Origin: Leifsonia xyli subsp. cynodontis DSM 46306
Lineage (GTDB): Bacteria; Actinomycetota; Actinomycetes; Actinomycetales; Microbacteriaceae
Direction of reading: 5' to 3'
Length of the DNA stretch: 64,000 nucleotides
Assembly (NCBI RefSeq): GCF_000470775.1
Contig: NC_022438.1
Coordinates: 2,604,001-2,668,000, forward strand
Below the pieces are notes generated by a model that searched no databases, was not told where the DNA came from, and worked only from the letters and a program-made list of their open reading frames with translations. Positions 45,396 to 53,083 of the stretch are shown in pieces. Every line of letters starts with the position of its first letter. The stretch's first letter is position 1. Position numbers and translations under genes: made by a program.

Positions 45396-45842
45396 GTGCC
45401 GACCACACTCGGCTTCCTCCTGATGCTCCTCCGAGTGCTCGCCGGTGCGCTGACCGCCCTCGACTGGCCCGCCTTCGTCCACTCCCGGCTCGCCACAGCC
45501 GGCCCGTCGCTGACCGCTGCCGAGCAGTCCCAGGCGGAATCGGCCATCGCCGTCGCCGCGGGGGTCTTCGCGGGCGGGCTCGTCTTCTACTCCGTCCTCG
45601 CCCTGCTCGTCTTCGCCGGCAGCAACTGGGCGCGCATCGCCTCCATGTCGTACAGCGCGCTGCTGATCGTCGTCGCTGCAATCGACTTCTTCAACGGCGG
45701 GGCGCAAACGACCCTCCGAGCGAACATCCTGGGTCTCCCGCTCGACATCCTGGTGGTTCTGGCCCTCTCCTCCCAGGGCGCCCGCCTGTGGGCGAGACGC
45801 CCGCGCCCGGGCCGTCGCCGCGAGCGCCGCCTGGACGGCTGA
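45396..45842 (+). CDS. Small polytopic membrane protein, unknown function
   Basis: 148 residues with three or four predicted helices: TLGFLLMLLRVLAGALTALDW, AAGVFAGGLVFYSVLALLVF, ARIASMSYSALLIVVAAIDFF and LGLPLDILVVLALSSQGARLW, and a basic tail. No family recognised; GSNWARIASM followed by helix pairs resembles small integral proteins of actinobacteria. The GTG start is uncertain since the frame is open back to the LssY stop. No ribosome-binding site is obvious, so it may be co-transcribed with, or a leftover of, the preceding gene. Confidence 0.5.
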   Translation: MPTTLGFLLMLLRVLAGALTALDWPAFVHSRLATAGPSLTAAEQSQAESAIAVAAGVFAGGLVFYSVLALLVFAGSNWARIASMSYSALLIVVAAIDFFNGGAQTTLRANILGLPLDILVVLALSSQGARLWARRPRPGRRRERRLDG

Positions 45843-46065
45843 CGGCCGACGGACCACGAGACGACGAACGAGCCAGCGGACACCGGCACACCCTCCAGGC
45901 CGCATCGTCGTCACGGCTGTCGGCGCTGTCGTCCTCTCGCGGCCGGTCTGATCATGCGATACATGCGCCACCTCCACGATCGCCCCTTCGCATACCTCGA
46001 CACCGAAGCCGAGGCTGATCCGTTCATAAGCCGGCAGCCTCCGCAGGGAACGGGGTCTGCTGCGC
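45843..46065. other. Convergent intergenic gap without recognised features
   Basis: Between a small membrane protein gene and trhO. No ORF of note, no TCTCCTCC repeat and no strong hairpin was found. Confidence 0.5.
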
Positions 46066-46995
46066 TCAGCCGGCTGCCGCCGCCCTCTCACCTGTCGCCG
46101 CATGCGCCGCCGCCGCATGCTCCGGACAAGCCAAGGCCCCGCATCCCTCGCAGACCACCAGCTGCTCCCGGCAGGCCGCCTCCACGCAGTTCCGCATCCG
46201 GCTGCTCGCCTCCCCGCACCCGGCGCAGCGCCCGATCACAGCAGCCGAGGGGGAGAACGTCACCGAGCCGCGCCCGTCGAACACGTACAGCGACCCCTCC
46301 CACAGCCCCGAGTCCCCGAAGCGCTCGCCGTAGCGCACCACCCCGCCGTCGAGCTGGTAGACCTCCTGGAACCCGCGCGAGCGCATCAGCCCGCTCAGGA
46401 CCTCGCAGCGGACACCGCCGGTGCAGTACGTCACGATCGGCCTGCCCTTCAGATGATCGTATTTGCCGCTGTCCAGTTCGGCGACGAACTCGCGCGTCGT
46501 CGCCACAGCCGGGACCACCGCGTCCCGGAACCGTCCGATCTCCGCCTCGAAGCGGTTGCGCCCGTCGAAGAACACAACATCGTCCCGGGCCTCGACCAGG
46601 GCATGCACGCCGTTCGGATCGAGCCGCGCGCCGCCACCGAGGACTCCCGACGCGTCGACGACCAGCTCGTCCGGCGCTCCGAACGACACGATCTCGTCGA
46701 GTACGCGAACGGAGAGCCGGGGGAAGTCCAGGCTTCCGCCCTCGGCGTCCAGCCCGGACCCCTCGCTCCACTTCGCGTCCAACCCGGTGAAAGCCGCATA
46801 GTCTTTCGTCTTCCGCAGGTAGCGCTTCAGGGAGCCGAGCTCACCGCCGAGCGTGCCATTCAGCCCGTCCTTGGAGAGGAGGATGCGCCCGCGCAGACCG
46901 AGGGACTCGCACAAGTCGCGCTGCCACAGCCGGACGGCCTCGGGATCGGGCAGCGGGGCGAAGACATAGAAGAGGAGGACTTTCGCGACGGGCAC
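46066..46995 (-). CDS. trhO: TrhO-type rhodanese (tRNA U34 5-hydroxylation)
   Basis: 309 residues, UPF0176/YceA family: an N-terminal ferredoxin-like domain ([34 protein letters not shown]) and a rhodanese domain with active-site loop YCTGGVRCE (about 189-197), then a Cys-rich zinc-binding C-terminus ([28 protein letters not shown]). Members form 5-hydroxyuridine at the wobble position of tRNAs (family knowledge). The GTG start is preceded by TAGCAT six bases away, predicting a leaderless transcript. Intact; divergent from ppm1. Confidence 0.92.
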   Translation of the reverse strand: MPVAKVLLFYVFAPLPDPEAVRLWQRDLCESLGLRGRILLSKDGLNGTLGGELGSLKRYLRKTKDYAAFTGLDAKWSEGSGLDAEGGSLDFPRLSVRVLDEIVSFGAPDELVVDASGVLGGGARLDPNGVHALVEARDDVVFFDGRNRFEAEIGRFRDAVVPAVATTREFVAELDSGKYDHLKGRPIVTYCTGGVRCEVLSGLMRSRGFQEVYQLDGGVVRYGERFGDSGLWEGSLYVFDGRGSVTFSPSAAVIGRCAGCGEASSRMRNCVEAACREQLVVCEGCGALACPEHAAAAHAATGERAAAAG

Positions 46996-47001
46996 CGGAT
47001 G

Positions 47002-47007
47002 ATGCTA
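47002..47007 (-). promoter_or_regulatory. -10 hexamer TAGCAT for leaderless trhO
   Basis: Minus-strand TAGCAT ends six bases before GTG 46995. Confidence 0.55.
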
Positions 47008-47076
47008 GCCGCGAAAACTTCGAGTACCGTCAGATTCGTTCGTCTGCCGTTCATCAGAGGGGAGGATGGTCGCACT

Positions 47077-47877
47077 ATGCGTTCCATCGTCATCATTCCG
47101 ACCTACAACGAGCGGGAGAACATCGGCCCCGTCGTCGGCCGGCTTCGCGCGTCCGTTCCGGACGCCGACGTCCTGATCGTCGACGACGGCTCACCGGACG
47201 GAACGGGCGACCTGGCCGACGCGCTCGCCGCGACCGACGCGAACGTCAATGTGCTGCACCGCGCGGGGAAGTCCGGTCTGGGCGCCGCTTACCGTGCCGG
47301 GATGACCTGGGCGCTCGACGCGGGCTATGACGCGATCGTGGAGATGGACGCCGACGGCTCGCACCAGCCCGAGCAGCTGCCCCGCCTCCTGGCCGCCCTC
47401 CGCCGCCCGCCGGGCGAGGCGCCCGGTCCCGGCGCGGCGAGCGCCGACCTCGTCTTGGGCTCCCGCTGGGTCCCCGGCGGGAGTGTGGTCAATTGGCCTG
47501 CGCACCGTCGCCTTCTCTCGCGGGGCGGCAGCGCCTACTCGCGCATCGCGCTCGGCGTCCCCGTGCGGGACATCACCGGCGGCTATCGCGCTTTCACCGC
47601 TGACGCGCTGCGCAGCGTCCACCTGGACGACGTGGAGAGTCAGGGCTACTGCTTCCAGATCGACATGCTCCGCCGCGCCCACGCCGCCGGTCTCACCGTC
47701 ACGGAGGTGCCGATCACCTTCGTGGAGCGGGAGCACGGCGCCTCGAAGATGACCGGCGGCATCGTCGCCGAGGCGATGCTCCGGGTCACAGCATGGGGCA
47801 TCGCGGGCCTGCCCGGGCGATTCCGCCGCCGGACCGTGGCACCCGCCGAGGTGACCGAGGCGGCTCCGCAGGCGTAG
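47077..47877 (+). CDS. ppm1: Polyprenol-phosphate mannosyltransferase
   Basis: 266-residue GT-2 enzyme transferring mannose from GDP-mannose to polyprenol phosphate on the cytoplasmic face, supplying lipomannan and protein mannosylation in actinobacteria. Motifs: IIPTYNERENIGPVV, LIVDDGSPDGTGDLAD, GLGAAYRAGMTWAL, MDADGSHQPEQLP (DxD), DITGGYRAF, and EVPITFVEREHGASKM. A strong GGGGAGG about 13 bases before ATG 47077 fixes the start. The last ~25 residues are a basic tail. Its TAG stop overlaps the promoter of the next gene. Intact. Confidence 0.92.
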   Translation: MRSIVIIPTYNERENIGPVVGRLRASVPDADVLIVDDGSPDGTGDLADALAATDANVNVLHRAGKSGLGAAYRAGMTWALDAGYDAIVEMDADGSHQPEQLPRLLAALRRPPGEAPGPGAASADLVLGSRWVPGGSVVNWPAHRRLLSRGGSAYSRIALGVPVRDITGGYRAFTADALRSVHLDDVESQGYCFQIDMLRRAHAAGLTVTEVPITFVEREHGASKMTGGIVAEAMLRVTAWGIAGLPGRFRRRTVAPAEVTEAAPQA

Positions 47878-47880
47878 CGT
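47875..47880 (+). promoter_or_regulatory. -10 hexamer TAGCGT overlapping the ppm1 stop
   Basis: The TAG stop of ppm1 (47875-47877) plus CGT forms TAGCGT, seven bases before ATG 47888 of the next gene. Confidence 0.45.
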
Positions 47881-47887
47881 GTGGCCT

Positions 47888-48418
47888 ATGCCGAACGATC
47901 CTCTTCAGCGCTTCCGCTCCGTCCCGCACTTCACCCTCACGAGCGACGACATCGCCGACGACCGGCCGCTCTCCCGCGAGCAGTGGGGCGCGGGCGGCGG
48001 TGGCGGCGACCGCTCGCCGCAGTTGTCCTGGAGCGGATTCCCGGCGGAGACGAAGAGTTTCGCCGTCACCATCCACGATCCGGACGCACCTACAGGCTCC
48101 GGCTTCTGGCACTGGGCCGTGTACAACATCCCCGCCTCTGTCACCGCGCTCGCGGCGAACGCGGGGGCCGAGGGCGGCGCGGGGCTGCCCCGGGGCGCGG
48201 CGATGCTCTCCAACGAGCTGCGCTCGAAGAGCTTCACCGGCGCGGGTCCGCCACCCGGCACCGGGACGCACCGCTACTTCGTGACCGTGCATGCCCTGGA
48301 TGTGGACCGTCTCGACCTCGATCCGGAGTCGACTCCCGCTCTCCTCGGCCTCACCGCCGCCTTCCACGTCCTCGCGCGCGCCCTCCTCGTCCCGACCGCG
48401 ACCGCCGGCGACATCTGA
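47888..48418 (+). CDS. YbhB/YbcL-type PEBP (Raf kinase inhibitor-like) protein
   Basis: 176 residues of the phosphatidylethanolamine-binding-protein fold: FTLTSDDIADDRPL, DRSPQLSWSGFP, AVTIHDPDAPTGSGFWHWAVYNIP (the DPDAP ligand motif and GFWHW) and TGTHRYFVTVHALD. Bacterial members are small cytosolic or secreted proteins without a settled role. No signal peptide here, so cytosolic. Ten bases separate it from ppm1. A TANNNT hexamer seven bases before the ATG suggests its own leaderless transcript. Intact. Confidence 0.9.
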   Translation: MPNDPLQRFRSVPHFTLTSDDIADDRPLSREQWGAGGGGGDRSPQLSWSGFPAETKSFAVTIHDPDAPTGSGFWHWAVYNIPASVTALAANAGAEGGAGLPRGAAMLSNELRSKSFTGAGPPPGTGTHRYFVTVHALDVDRLDLDPESTPALLGLTAAFHVLARALLVPTATAGDI

Positions 48419-48488
48419 CCCGTTCGGCCCGGCGAGCGGCCGAGCCCGGGAAGAGCGGCCGGGAGCCATCCGAGGAGCGCAGGGGAGG

Positions 48489-48494
48489 TAGGTT
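48489..48494 (+). promoter_or_regulatory. -10 hexamer TAGGTT for the prpDBC operon
   Basis: TAGGTT ends six bases before GTG 48501, predicting a leaderless first gene in the operon. Confidence 0.55.
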
Positions 48495-48500
48495 CGTTAC

Positions 48501-50072
48501 GTGAAGCTCCACAACGTCCGTGTGTACAGAAGCGACGAAGACCTCCCCCGTCAGGACCAGCTCGCGTGGAAGATCGCCCAGGTCGCCGCCGACCCGGTGG
48601 AGGTGGATGCCGCCGTCGCCGACATGGTCATCAACCGTGTCATCGACAACGCCGCTGTCGCCGCGGCCTCCCTCACCCGCCGCCCGGTCGTCTCGGCCCG
48701 GTCGCAGGCGCTCGCGCACCCGCTTCCCTCCGCCGAGCTCGAGGAAATCACGCGGAGCGCCGGCCGCCCTCAGGACGGTTCGACCGTCTTCGGCGAGCGA
48801 GCCGCCGCCCGGGTGAGCCCCGAGTGGGCCGCCTGGGCCAACGGCGTCGCCGTCCGCGAGCTCGACTACCACGACACCTTCCTGGCCGCCGAGTACTCGC
48901 ACCCCGGCGACAACATCCCGCCCGTCACCGCGGTCGCTCAGCATGCCGCGCGCGCGTTCGGGCTCACCGGTCGCGACCTCGTGCGCGGGATCGCGACCGG
49001 GTATGAGATCCAGATCGACCTCGCCCGCGCGATCAGCCTGCACAAGCACAAGATCGACCATGTCGCCCACCTCGGCCCCTCCGCCGCCGCCGGAATCGGG
49101 ACGCTGCTGCACCTGCCTCCCGAGGCGATCTTCCAGGCCGTCGGCCAGGCGCTCCACACCACCACGGCCACCCGGCAGTCCCGCAAAGGGGAGATCTCCA
49201 GCTGGAAGGCTCACGCCCCCGCCTTCGCCGGGAAGATTGCTGTGGAGGCGATCGACCGGGCGATGCGCGGCGAGACCAGTCCCACCCCGATCTACGAGGG
49301 CGAGGACGGCGTGATCGCTTGGCTGCTGGACGGGCCCGATGCGAGCTACGGCGTTCCGCTGCCCGAGCCGGGCGAGGCGAAGCGCGCCATCCTCGACTCC
49401 TACACGAAGGAGCGCTCGGCGGAGTACCAGGCTCAGGCGTGGATCGACCTGGCCAGGAAGCTACACCGCGAGCATCCCGAGGTCGCGGACCCCGCGCGTG
49501 TGGAGAGCATCCTCCTCCGAACCTCGCACCACACGCACTACGTCATCGGCTCGGGGGCGAACGACCCGCAGAAGTACGACCCGGCGGCCTCCCGCGAGAC
49601 GCTCGACCACAGCATCCCGTACATCTTCGCGGTCGCACTTCAAGACGGCGGGTGGCACCACGTCGAGTCCTACCTCCCGGAGCGAGCCGCCCGTCCGGAC
49701 ACGGTCGCGCTCTGGGGCAAGATCGCCACCGCCGAAGACCCGGAGTGGACGCGGCGCTACCACTCCACCGACCCCGCGGAGAAGGCGTTCGGCGGCCGGG
49801 TGGAGATCCGTCTCGCCGACGGCCGTGTCGTCGCCGACGAGATCGCCGTCGCGGACGCGCATCCGCTGGGCGCCCGCCCGTTCGCTCGCGCCGACTACGT
49901 CGCCAAGTTCCGCTCGCTGGCCGCCGGGGTGCTCGACCAGACCGAGATCGAGCGCTTCCTCGCCCTCGCCGAGCGCCTCCCGGACCTCTCCGCCGCCGAT
50001 CTCGGGGGACTCACCATCACCGCGCGGCCCGGCCTGCTCGCCGGCATCCCCGTTCCGAAAGGGCTCTTCTGA
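48501..50072 (+). CDS. prpD: 2-methylcitrate dehydratase (MmgE/PrpD family)
   Basis: 523 residues. Dehydrates 2-methylcitrate to 2-methylaconitate in propionate catabolism, cytosolic, no Fe-S cluster. PrpD landmarks: [45 protein letters not shown] (active-site DYHD), [18 protein letters not shown] and [17 protein letters not shown]. The TGA shares a base with the ATG of prpB (TGATG), so the genes are coupled. The GTG start is supported by the promoter spacing. No adjacent regulator is visible. Intact. Confidence 0.95.
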   Translation: MKLHNVRVYRSDEDLPRQDQLAWKIAQVAADPVEVDAAVADMVINRVIDNAAVAAASLTRRPVVSARSQALAHPLPSAELEEITRSAGRPQDGSTVFGERAAARVSPEWAAWANGVAVRELDYHDTFLAAEYSHPGDNIPPVTAVAQHAARAFGLTGRDLVRGIATGYEIQIDLARAISLHKHKIDHVAHLGPSAAAGIGTLLHLPPEAIFQAVGQALHTTTATRQSRKGEISSWKAHAPAFAGKIAVEAIDRAMRGETSPTPIYEGEDGVIAWLLDGPDASYGVPLPEPGEAKRAILDSYTKERSAEYQAQAWIDLARKLHREHPEVADPARVESILLRTSHHTHYVIGSGANDPQKYDPAASRETLDHSIPYIFAVALQDGGWHHVESYLPERAARPDTVALWGKIATAEDPEWTRRYHSTDPAEKAFGGRVEIRLADGRVVADEIAVADAHPLGARPFARADYVAKFRSLAAGVLDQTEIERFLALAERLPDLSAADLGGLTITARPGLLAGIPVPKGLF

Positions 50073-50971
50073 TGCTCTACTCCTCTGTGCCGGCGCACGA
50101 AAAGCGCGCGGCCTTCCGCGCCCGCCTCGCCTCGGGCCAACTGGTGAGGATGCCCGGGGCTTTCACCCCGCTCAGCGCGCGCCTCATCGAACGCAAAGGC
50201 TTCGAGGGCGTCTACCTTTCCGGAGCCGTCCTCTCCGCCGACCTGGGCCTCCCCGACATCGGCCTCACGACTCTCACCGAGGTCGCCGCCCGCTCCGCCC
50301 AGACCGCCCGGATGACCAGCCTCCCGGCCCTCGTGGACGCCGACACCGGCTTCGGCGAGCCGATGAACGTCGCCCGCACGGTCCAGACCCTCGAGGACGC
50401 CGGTGTCGCCGGCCTTCACATCGAAGACCAGGTCAATCCCAAGCGCTGCGGCCACCTCGACGGCAAGCAGGTCGTCGACGAGGGCACCGCCCTCAAGCGC
50501 ATCCGCGCCGCCGTCGACGCCCGCCGCGACCCGAACCTGCTGATCATGGCCCGCACCGACATCCGCGCCGTCGAGGGGCTGGATGCCGCGATCGACCGCG
50601 CCAAGGCCCTGGTGGATGCCGGGGCCGACGCGATCTTCCCCGAGGCGATGGCCGATCTCTCCGAGTTCGCGGCCGTCCGTGCGGCCGTCGACGTCCCGAT
50701 CCTCGCCAACATGACCGAGTTCGGCAAGAGCGAGCTCTTCACCATGGACCAGCTGCGCGACATCGGTGTGAACATCGTCATCTGGCCGGTCTCGCTCCTC
50801 CGCCTCGCGATGGGCGCCGCCGAGCGCGGCCTCGACCAGTTGCTCACCGGCGGCACCCTCGAGCCCACGCTCGGGGAGATGCAGCATCGCGCCGAGCTGT
50901 ACGACCTGATTGACTACGAGGGCTACAATGCGTTCGATTCCTCTGTCTTCACCTTCGTGGTGAGGCGCTGA
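50072..50971 (+). CDS. prpB: 2-methylisocitrate lyase
   Basis: 299 residues, ICL/PEP-mutase-type TIM barrel cleaving 2-methylisocitrate to pyruvate and succinate. VDADTGFGEPMNVARTV supplies the Mg ligands and KRCGH (124-128, Cys126) is the catalytic loop; MARTDIRAVEGLDAAIDR and the closing NIVIWPVSLLRLAMGAAERG follow. Directly coupled to prpD and followed 35 bases later by prpC. Normal length, intact. Its sequence is unlike the truncated PEP-mutase-like fragment at 44090. Confidence 0.95.
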   Translation: MLYSSVPAHEKRAAFRARLASGQLVRMPGAFTPLSARLIERKGFEGVYLSGAVLSADLGLPDIGLTTLTEVAARSAQTARMTSLPALVDADTGFGEPMNVARTVQTLEDAGVAGLHIEDQVNPKRCGHLDGKQVVDEGTALKRIRAAVDARRDPNLLIMARTDIRAVEGLDAAIDRAKALVDAGADAIFPEAMADLSEFAAVRAAVDVPILANMTEFGKSELFTMDQLRDIGVNIVIWPVSLLRLAMGAAERGLDQLLTGGTLEPTLGEMQHRAELYDLIDYEGYNAFDSSVFTFVVRR

Positions 50972-51006
50972 CGCGCCGCGCCACCAGCAGCAAAGGAGTA
51001 AGCAGC

Positions 51007-52134
51007 ATGACCGACCTGGAGATCCACAAGGGCCTCGCCGGTGTCGTGGTGGACACCACGGCCATCTCCTCGGTGAACCCCAAGACCAACTCTCTGCTCT
51101 ACCGCGGCTACCCCGTGCAGGAGCTCGCGGCGAACCGCTCGTTCGAGGAGGTCGCCTGGCTGCTGTGGAACGGTGAGCTGCCGAACACCGGCCAGCTGGC
51201 CGAGTTCGAGAAGCGTGAGCGCAGCCTCCGCCGCCTGGACGACCGGACGCGCCGGGCGCTCGACGACATCCCGGCCGATGCTCATCCGATGGATGCGCTG
51301 CGCACCGCGGTCAGCCAGCTCGGCGGCATCGACCCCACGCTCCAGCAGCGCGACGGCATTCTCGACCCCGCGCTCAACGCCGACCGTGCCGTCTCCCTGC
51401 TCGCGCGGCTGCCCTCCATCGTCGCGCACATCCAGCGCCGCCGCCGCGGCCTCGAACCCGTCGAGCCGCGCGACGACCTCGACTACTCGCGCAACTTCCT
51501 CTGGCTCACGTTCGGCGAGGTCCCGGATGACGTGGTGGTGGACGCTTTCCGCATCTCGCTCGTCCTCTACGCGGAGCACTCCTTCAACGCGTCGACCTTC
51601 ACCGCTCGCGTCATCGCCTCCACCCTGTCCGATGTCTACTCCGCGGTCACCGGCGCGATCGGCGCGCTCAAAGGCCCGCTGCATGGCGGGGCGAACGAGG
51701 CGGTCATGCGCGCTTTCGAGGAGATCGGGGACGCAGGCAGGGCCGAGGCCTGGTTGGATGAGGCCCTCGTCGGGAAGCGCAAGATCATGGGCTTCGGCCA
51801 CCGTGTCTACAAGAACGGCGACTCCCGCGTCCCGACGATGAAGGCGGCGCTGGAGAAACTGGTCGAGCACGCCGGCAGGCAGGACCTGCTGGCCCTCTAC
51901 GAGGCACTCGAGAAGGCGATGGGGGATCGCAAGGACATCAAGCCCAACCTCGACTACCCCTCCGGCCCCGCCTACTCTCTGATGGGTTTCGACACCGAGA
52001 CCTCCACCCCGCTCTTCGCCGCGGCACGCGTTGTGGGGTGGACCGCCCACGTCTTCGAGCAGTACGCGGCGAACTCCCCCATCCGCCCCCTCTCCCAGTA
52101 CACCGGCCCCGCCGAACGGCACCTCCCCCGCTGA
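51007..52134 (+). CDS. prpC: 2-methylcitrate/citrate synthase
   Basis: 375 residues. Condenses propionyl-CoA (or acetyl-CoA) with oxaloacetate, opening the methylcitrate cycle. Short type II-like form: EIHKGLAGVVVDTTAIS, LLYRGYPVQELA, catalytic His in GALKGPLHGGANEAV, second His in MGFGHRVYKNGD, and Asp in NLDYPSGPAY. AAAGGAG eight bases before ATG 51007 supports the start. Third gene of prpDBC. Could also serve as a secondary citrate synthase. Intact; followed by a hairpin repeat. Confidence 0.93.
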   Translation: MTDLEIHKGLAGVVVDTTAISSVNPKTNSLLYRGYPVQELAANRSFEEVAWLLWNGELPNTGQLAEFEKRERSLRRLDDRTRRALDDIPADAHPMDALRTAVSQLGGIDPTLQQRDGILDPALNADRAVSLLARLPSIVAHIQRRRRGLEPVEPRDDLDYSRNFLWLTFGEVPDDVVVDAFRISLVLYAEHSFNASTFTARVIASTLSDVYSAVTGAIGALKGPLHGGANEAVMRAFEEIGDAGRAEAWLDEALVGKRKIMGFGHRVYKNGDSRVPTMKAALEKLVEHAGRQDLLALYEALEKAMGDRKDIKPNLDYPSGPAYSLMGFDTETSTPLFAAARVVGWTAHVFEQYAANSPIRPLSQYTGPAERHLPR

Positions 52135-52242
52135 CGCTCATCGTCGCGATGACCGGGAACTCGGTCCCGCCCCTCTTCCTCTCCTTTTCCTTCCCCGCCC
52201 TCTCTTCCCGCCCTTCACCCGCTCCGCCCTTCACCCGCAAGT

Positions 52243-52285
52243 AAGGGAGGAGATTCGCCCCCATCCCGGCCGGATCTCCTCCCTT
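52243..52285. terminator. Convergent-gap repeat copy D, perfect 12-bp hairpin
   Basis: AAGGGAGGAGAT (52243-52254) and ATCTCCTCCCTT (52274-52285) pair exactly around a 19-base loop, between prpC and the convergent lipoprotein gene. The best-preserved member of the TCTCCTCCYTTT family (A-D) and a likely bidirectional terminator. The remaining gap 52135-52462 holds further CTCCC-rich half-motifs but no gene. Confidence 0.65.
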
Positions 52286-52462
52286 TCTGCACCTCAGCCC
52301 CTTACCGCGCGCCAAAGTCCTCCCTTTTCGGCCGCCCTGGGCGGCGAACTCCTCGAACGCGTCCGGCAGCCCCTTCACCCCGTCGCGGACGGCAGTGAAC
52401 ACCGTCAAACAGACAGCCTCGCCTCAACAGACAGCCTCACCGTGTTCAGTGCCGCCCGCGTG

Positions 52463-53083
52463 TCATGAGTTGGTTCCGTCTGTTGGGGGTTCTGGGGTGG
52501 GTGTCGGTGGTCTGGGGGTGTTCCACTGCTCGTAGGGGATCACGCCTTCGTCGCCCGGGAGGACTTTGCCTTGGTCGCGTTCGGCTTGGTCTTCTTCGTT
52601 CAGTTCCCAGAAGTCTCCGGGGGAGCAGGGGGCCAACGCGCCGACTCTGTAGGAGTTATCGGCGGCGTGCGTGTCGAAATCAGCGCGGAGCACCGGACCG
52701 CCCGATCCGTACACGACCGGGCCGCCCTGATCCAGAATCCGCACTGTCATTCCCAGTGACTTCCAGTAGTCCGCAACCTTGCGAGCGTCGCCGGTGTGGT
52801 CGGTTCCTCGGGGTGCCCAGTGGTCGTAGCTGTAGCTGGCGCCGAGGACGCCGCCGCCGAGGGAGCACTCATCAGCCCACACCGGACCGTTGCGGGGCCA
52901 CCATCCGGTGACCGCGAGTTGTTTTGTTGTGCTGATCACGAGATCGACGACCGCGTCGCGGCCTTCTCTCGGTGTCATCGTGTTCTTCTCCTCACCTTTT
53001 CCTGCACACCCGACACTCGCCGTCCCGAACAGGACAACCATCACTGAGACAGCGATCACCCGCCGCGCAGTCCTAGCGAACAT
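52463..53083 (-). CDS. Conserved lipoprotein paired with an alpha/beta hydrolase gene
   Basis: 206 residues. Signal peptide (RRVIAVSVMVVLFGTASVGC) with lipobox SVGC at about 20-23, so a lipid-anchored extracytoplasmic protein. The mature part has MTPREGRDAVVDLVISTTKQ, CSLGGGVLGASYSYDHWAPRG, VYGSGGPVLRADFDTHAADN and CSPGDFWELNEEDQAERDQ, with two Cys that may form a disulfide, then a Pro-rich end. ATG 53083 overlaps the 3' end of the hydrolase pseudogene by 11 bases, so they form one unit. I recall such pairs in other Microbacteriaceae but know no function; an immunity or chaperone role for the hydrolase is conceivable. Intact. Confidence 0.7.
   Translation of the reverse strand: MFARTARRVIAVSVMVVLFGTASVGCAGKGEEKNTMTPREGRDAVVDLVISTTKQLAVTGWWPRNGPVWADECSLGGGVLGASYSYDHWAPRGTDHTGDARKVADYWKSLGMTVRILDQGGPVVYGSGGPVLRADFDTHAADNSYRVGALAPCSPGDFWELNEEDQAERDQGKVLPGDEGVIPYEQWNTPRPPTPTPEPPTDGTNS

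Noticed and set aside
45954..46790. Plus-strand ORF of 278 codons opposite trhO
   Set aside because: Arg/Pro-rich shadow frame of trhO; no family signal.
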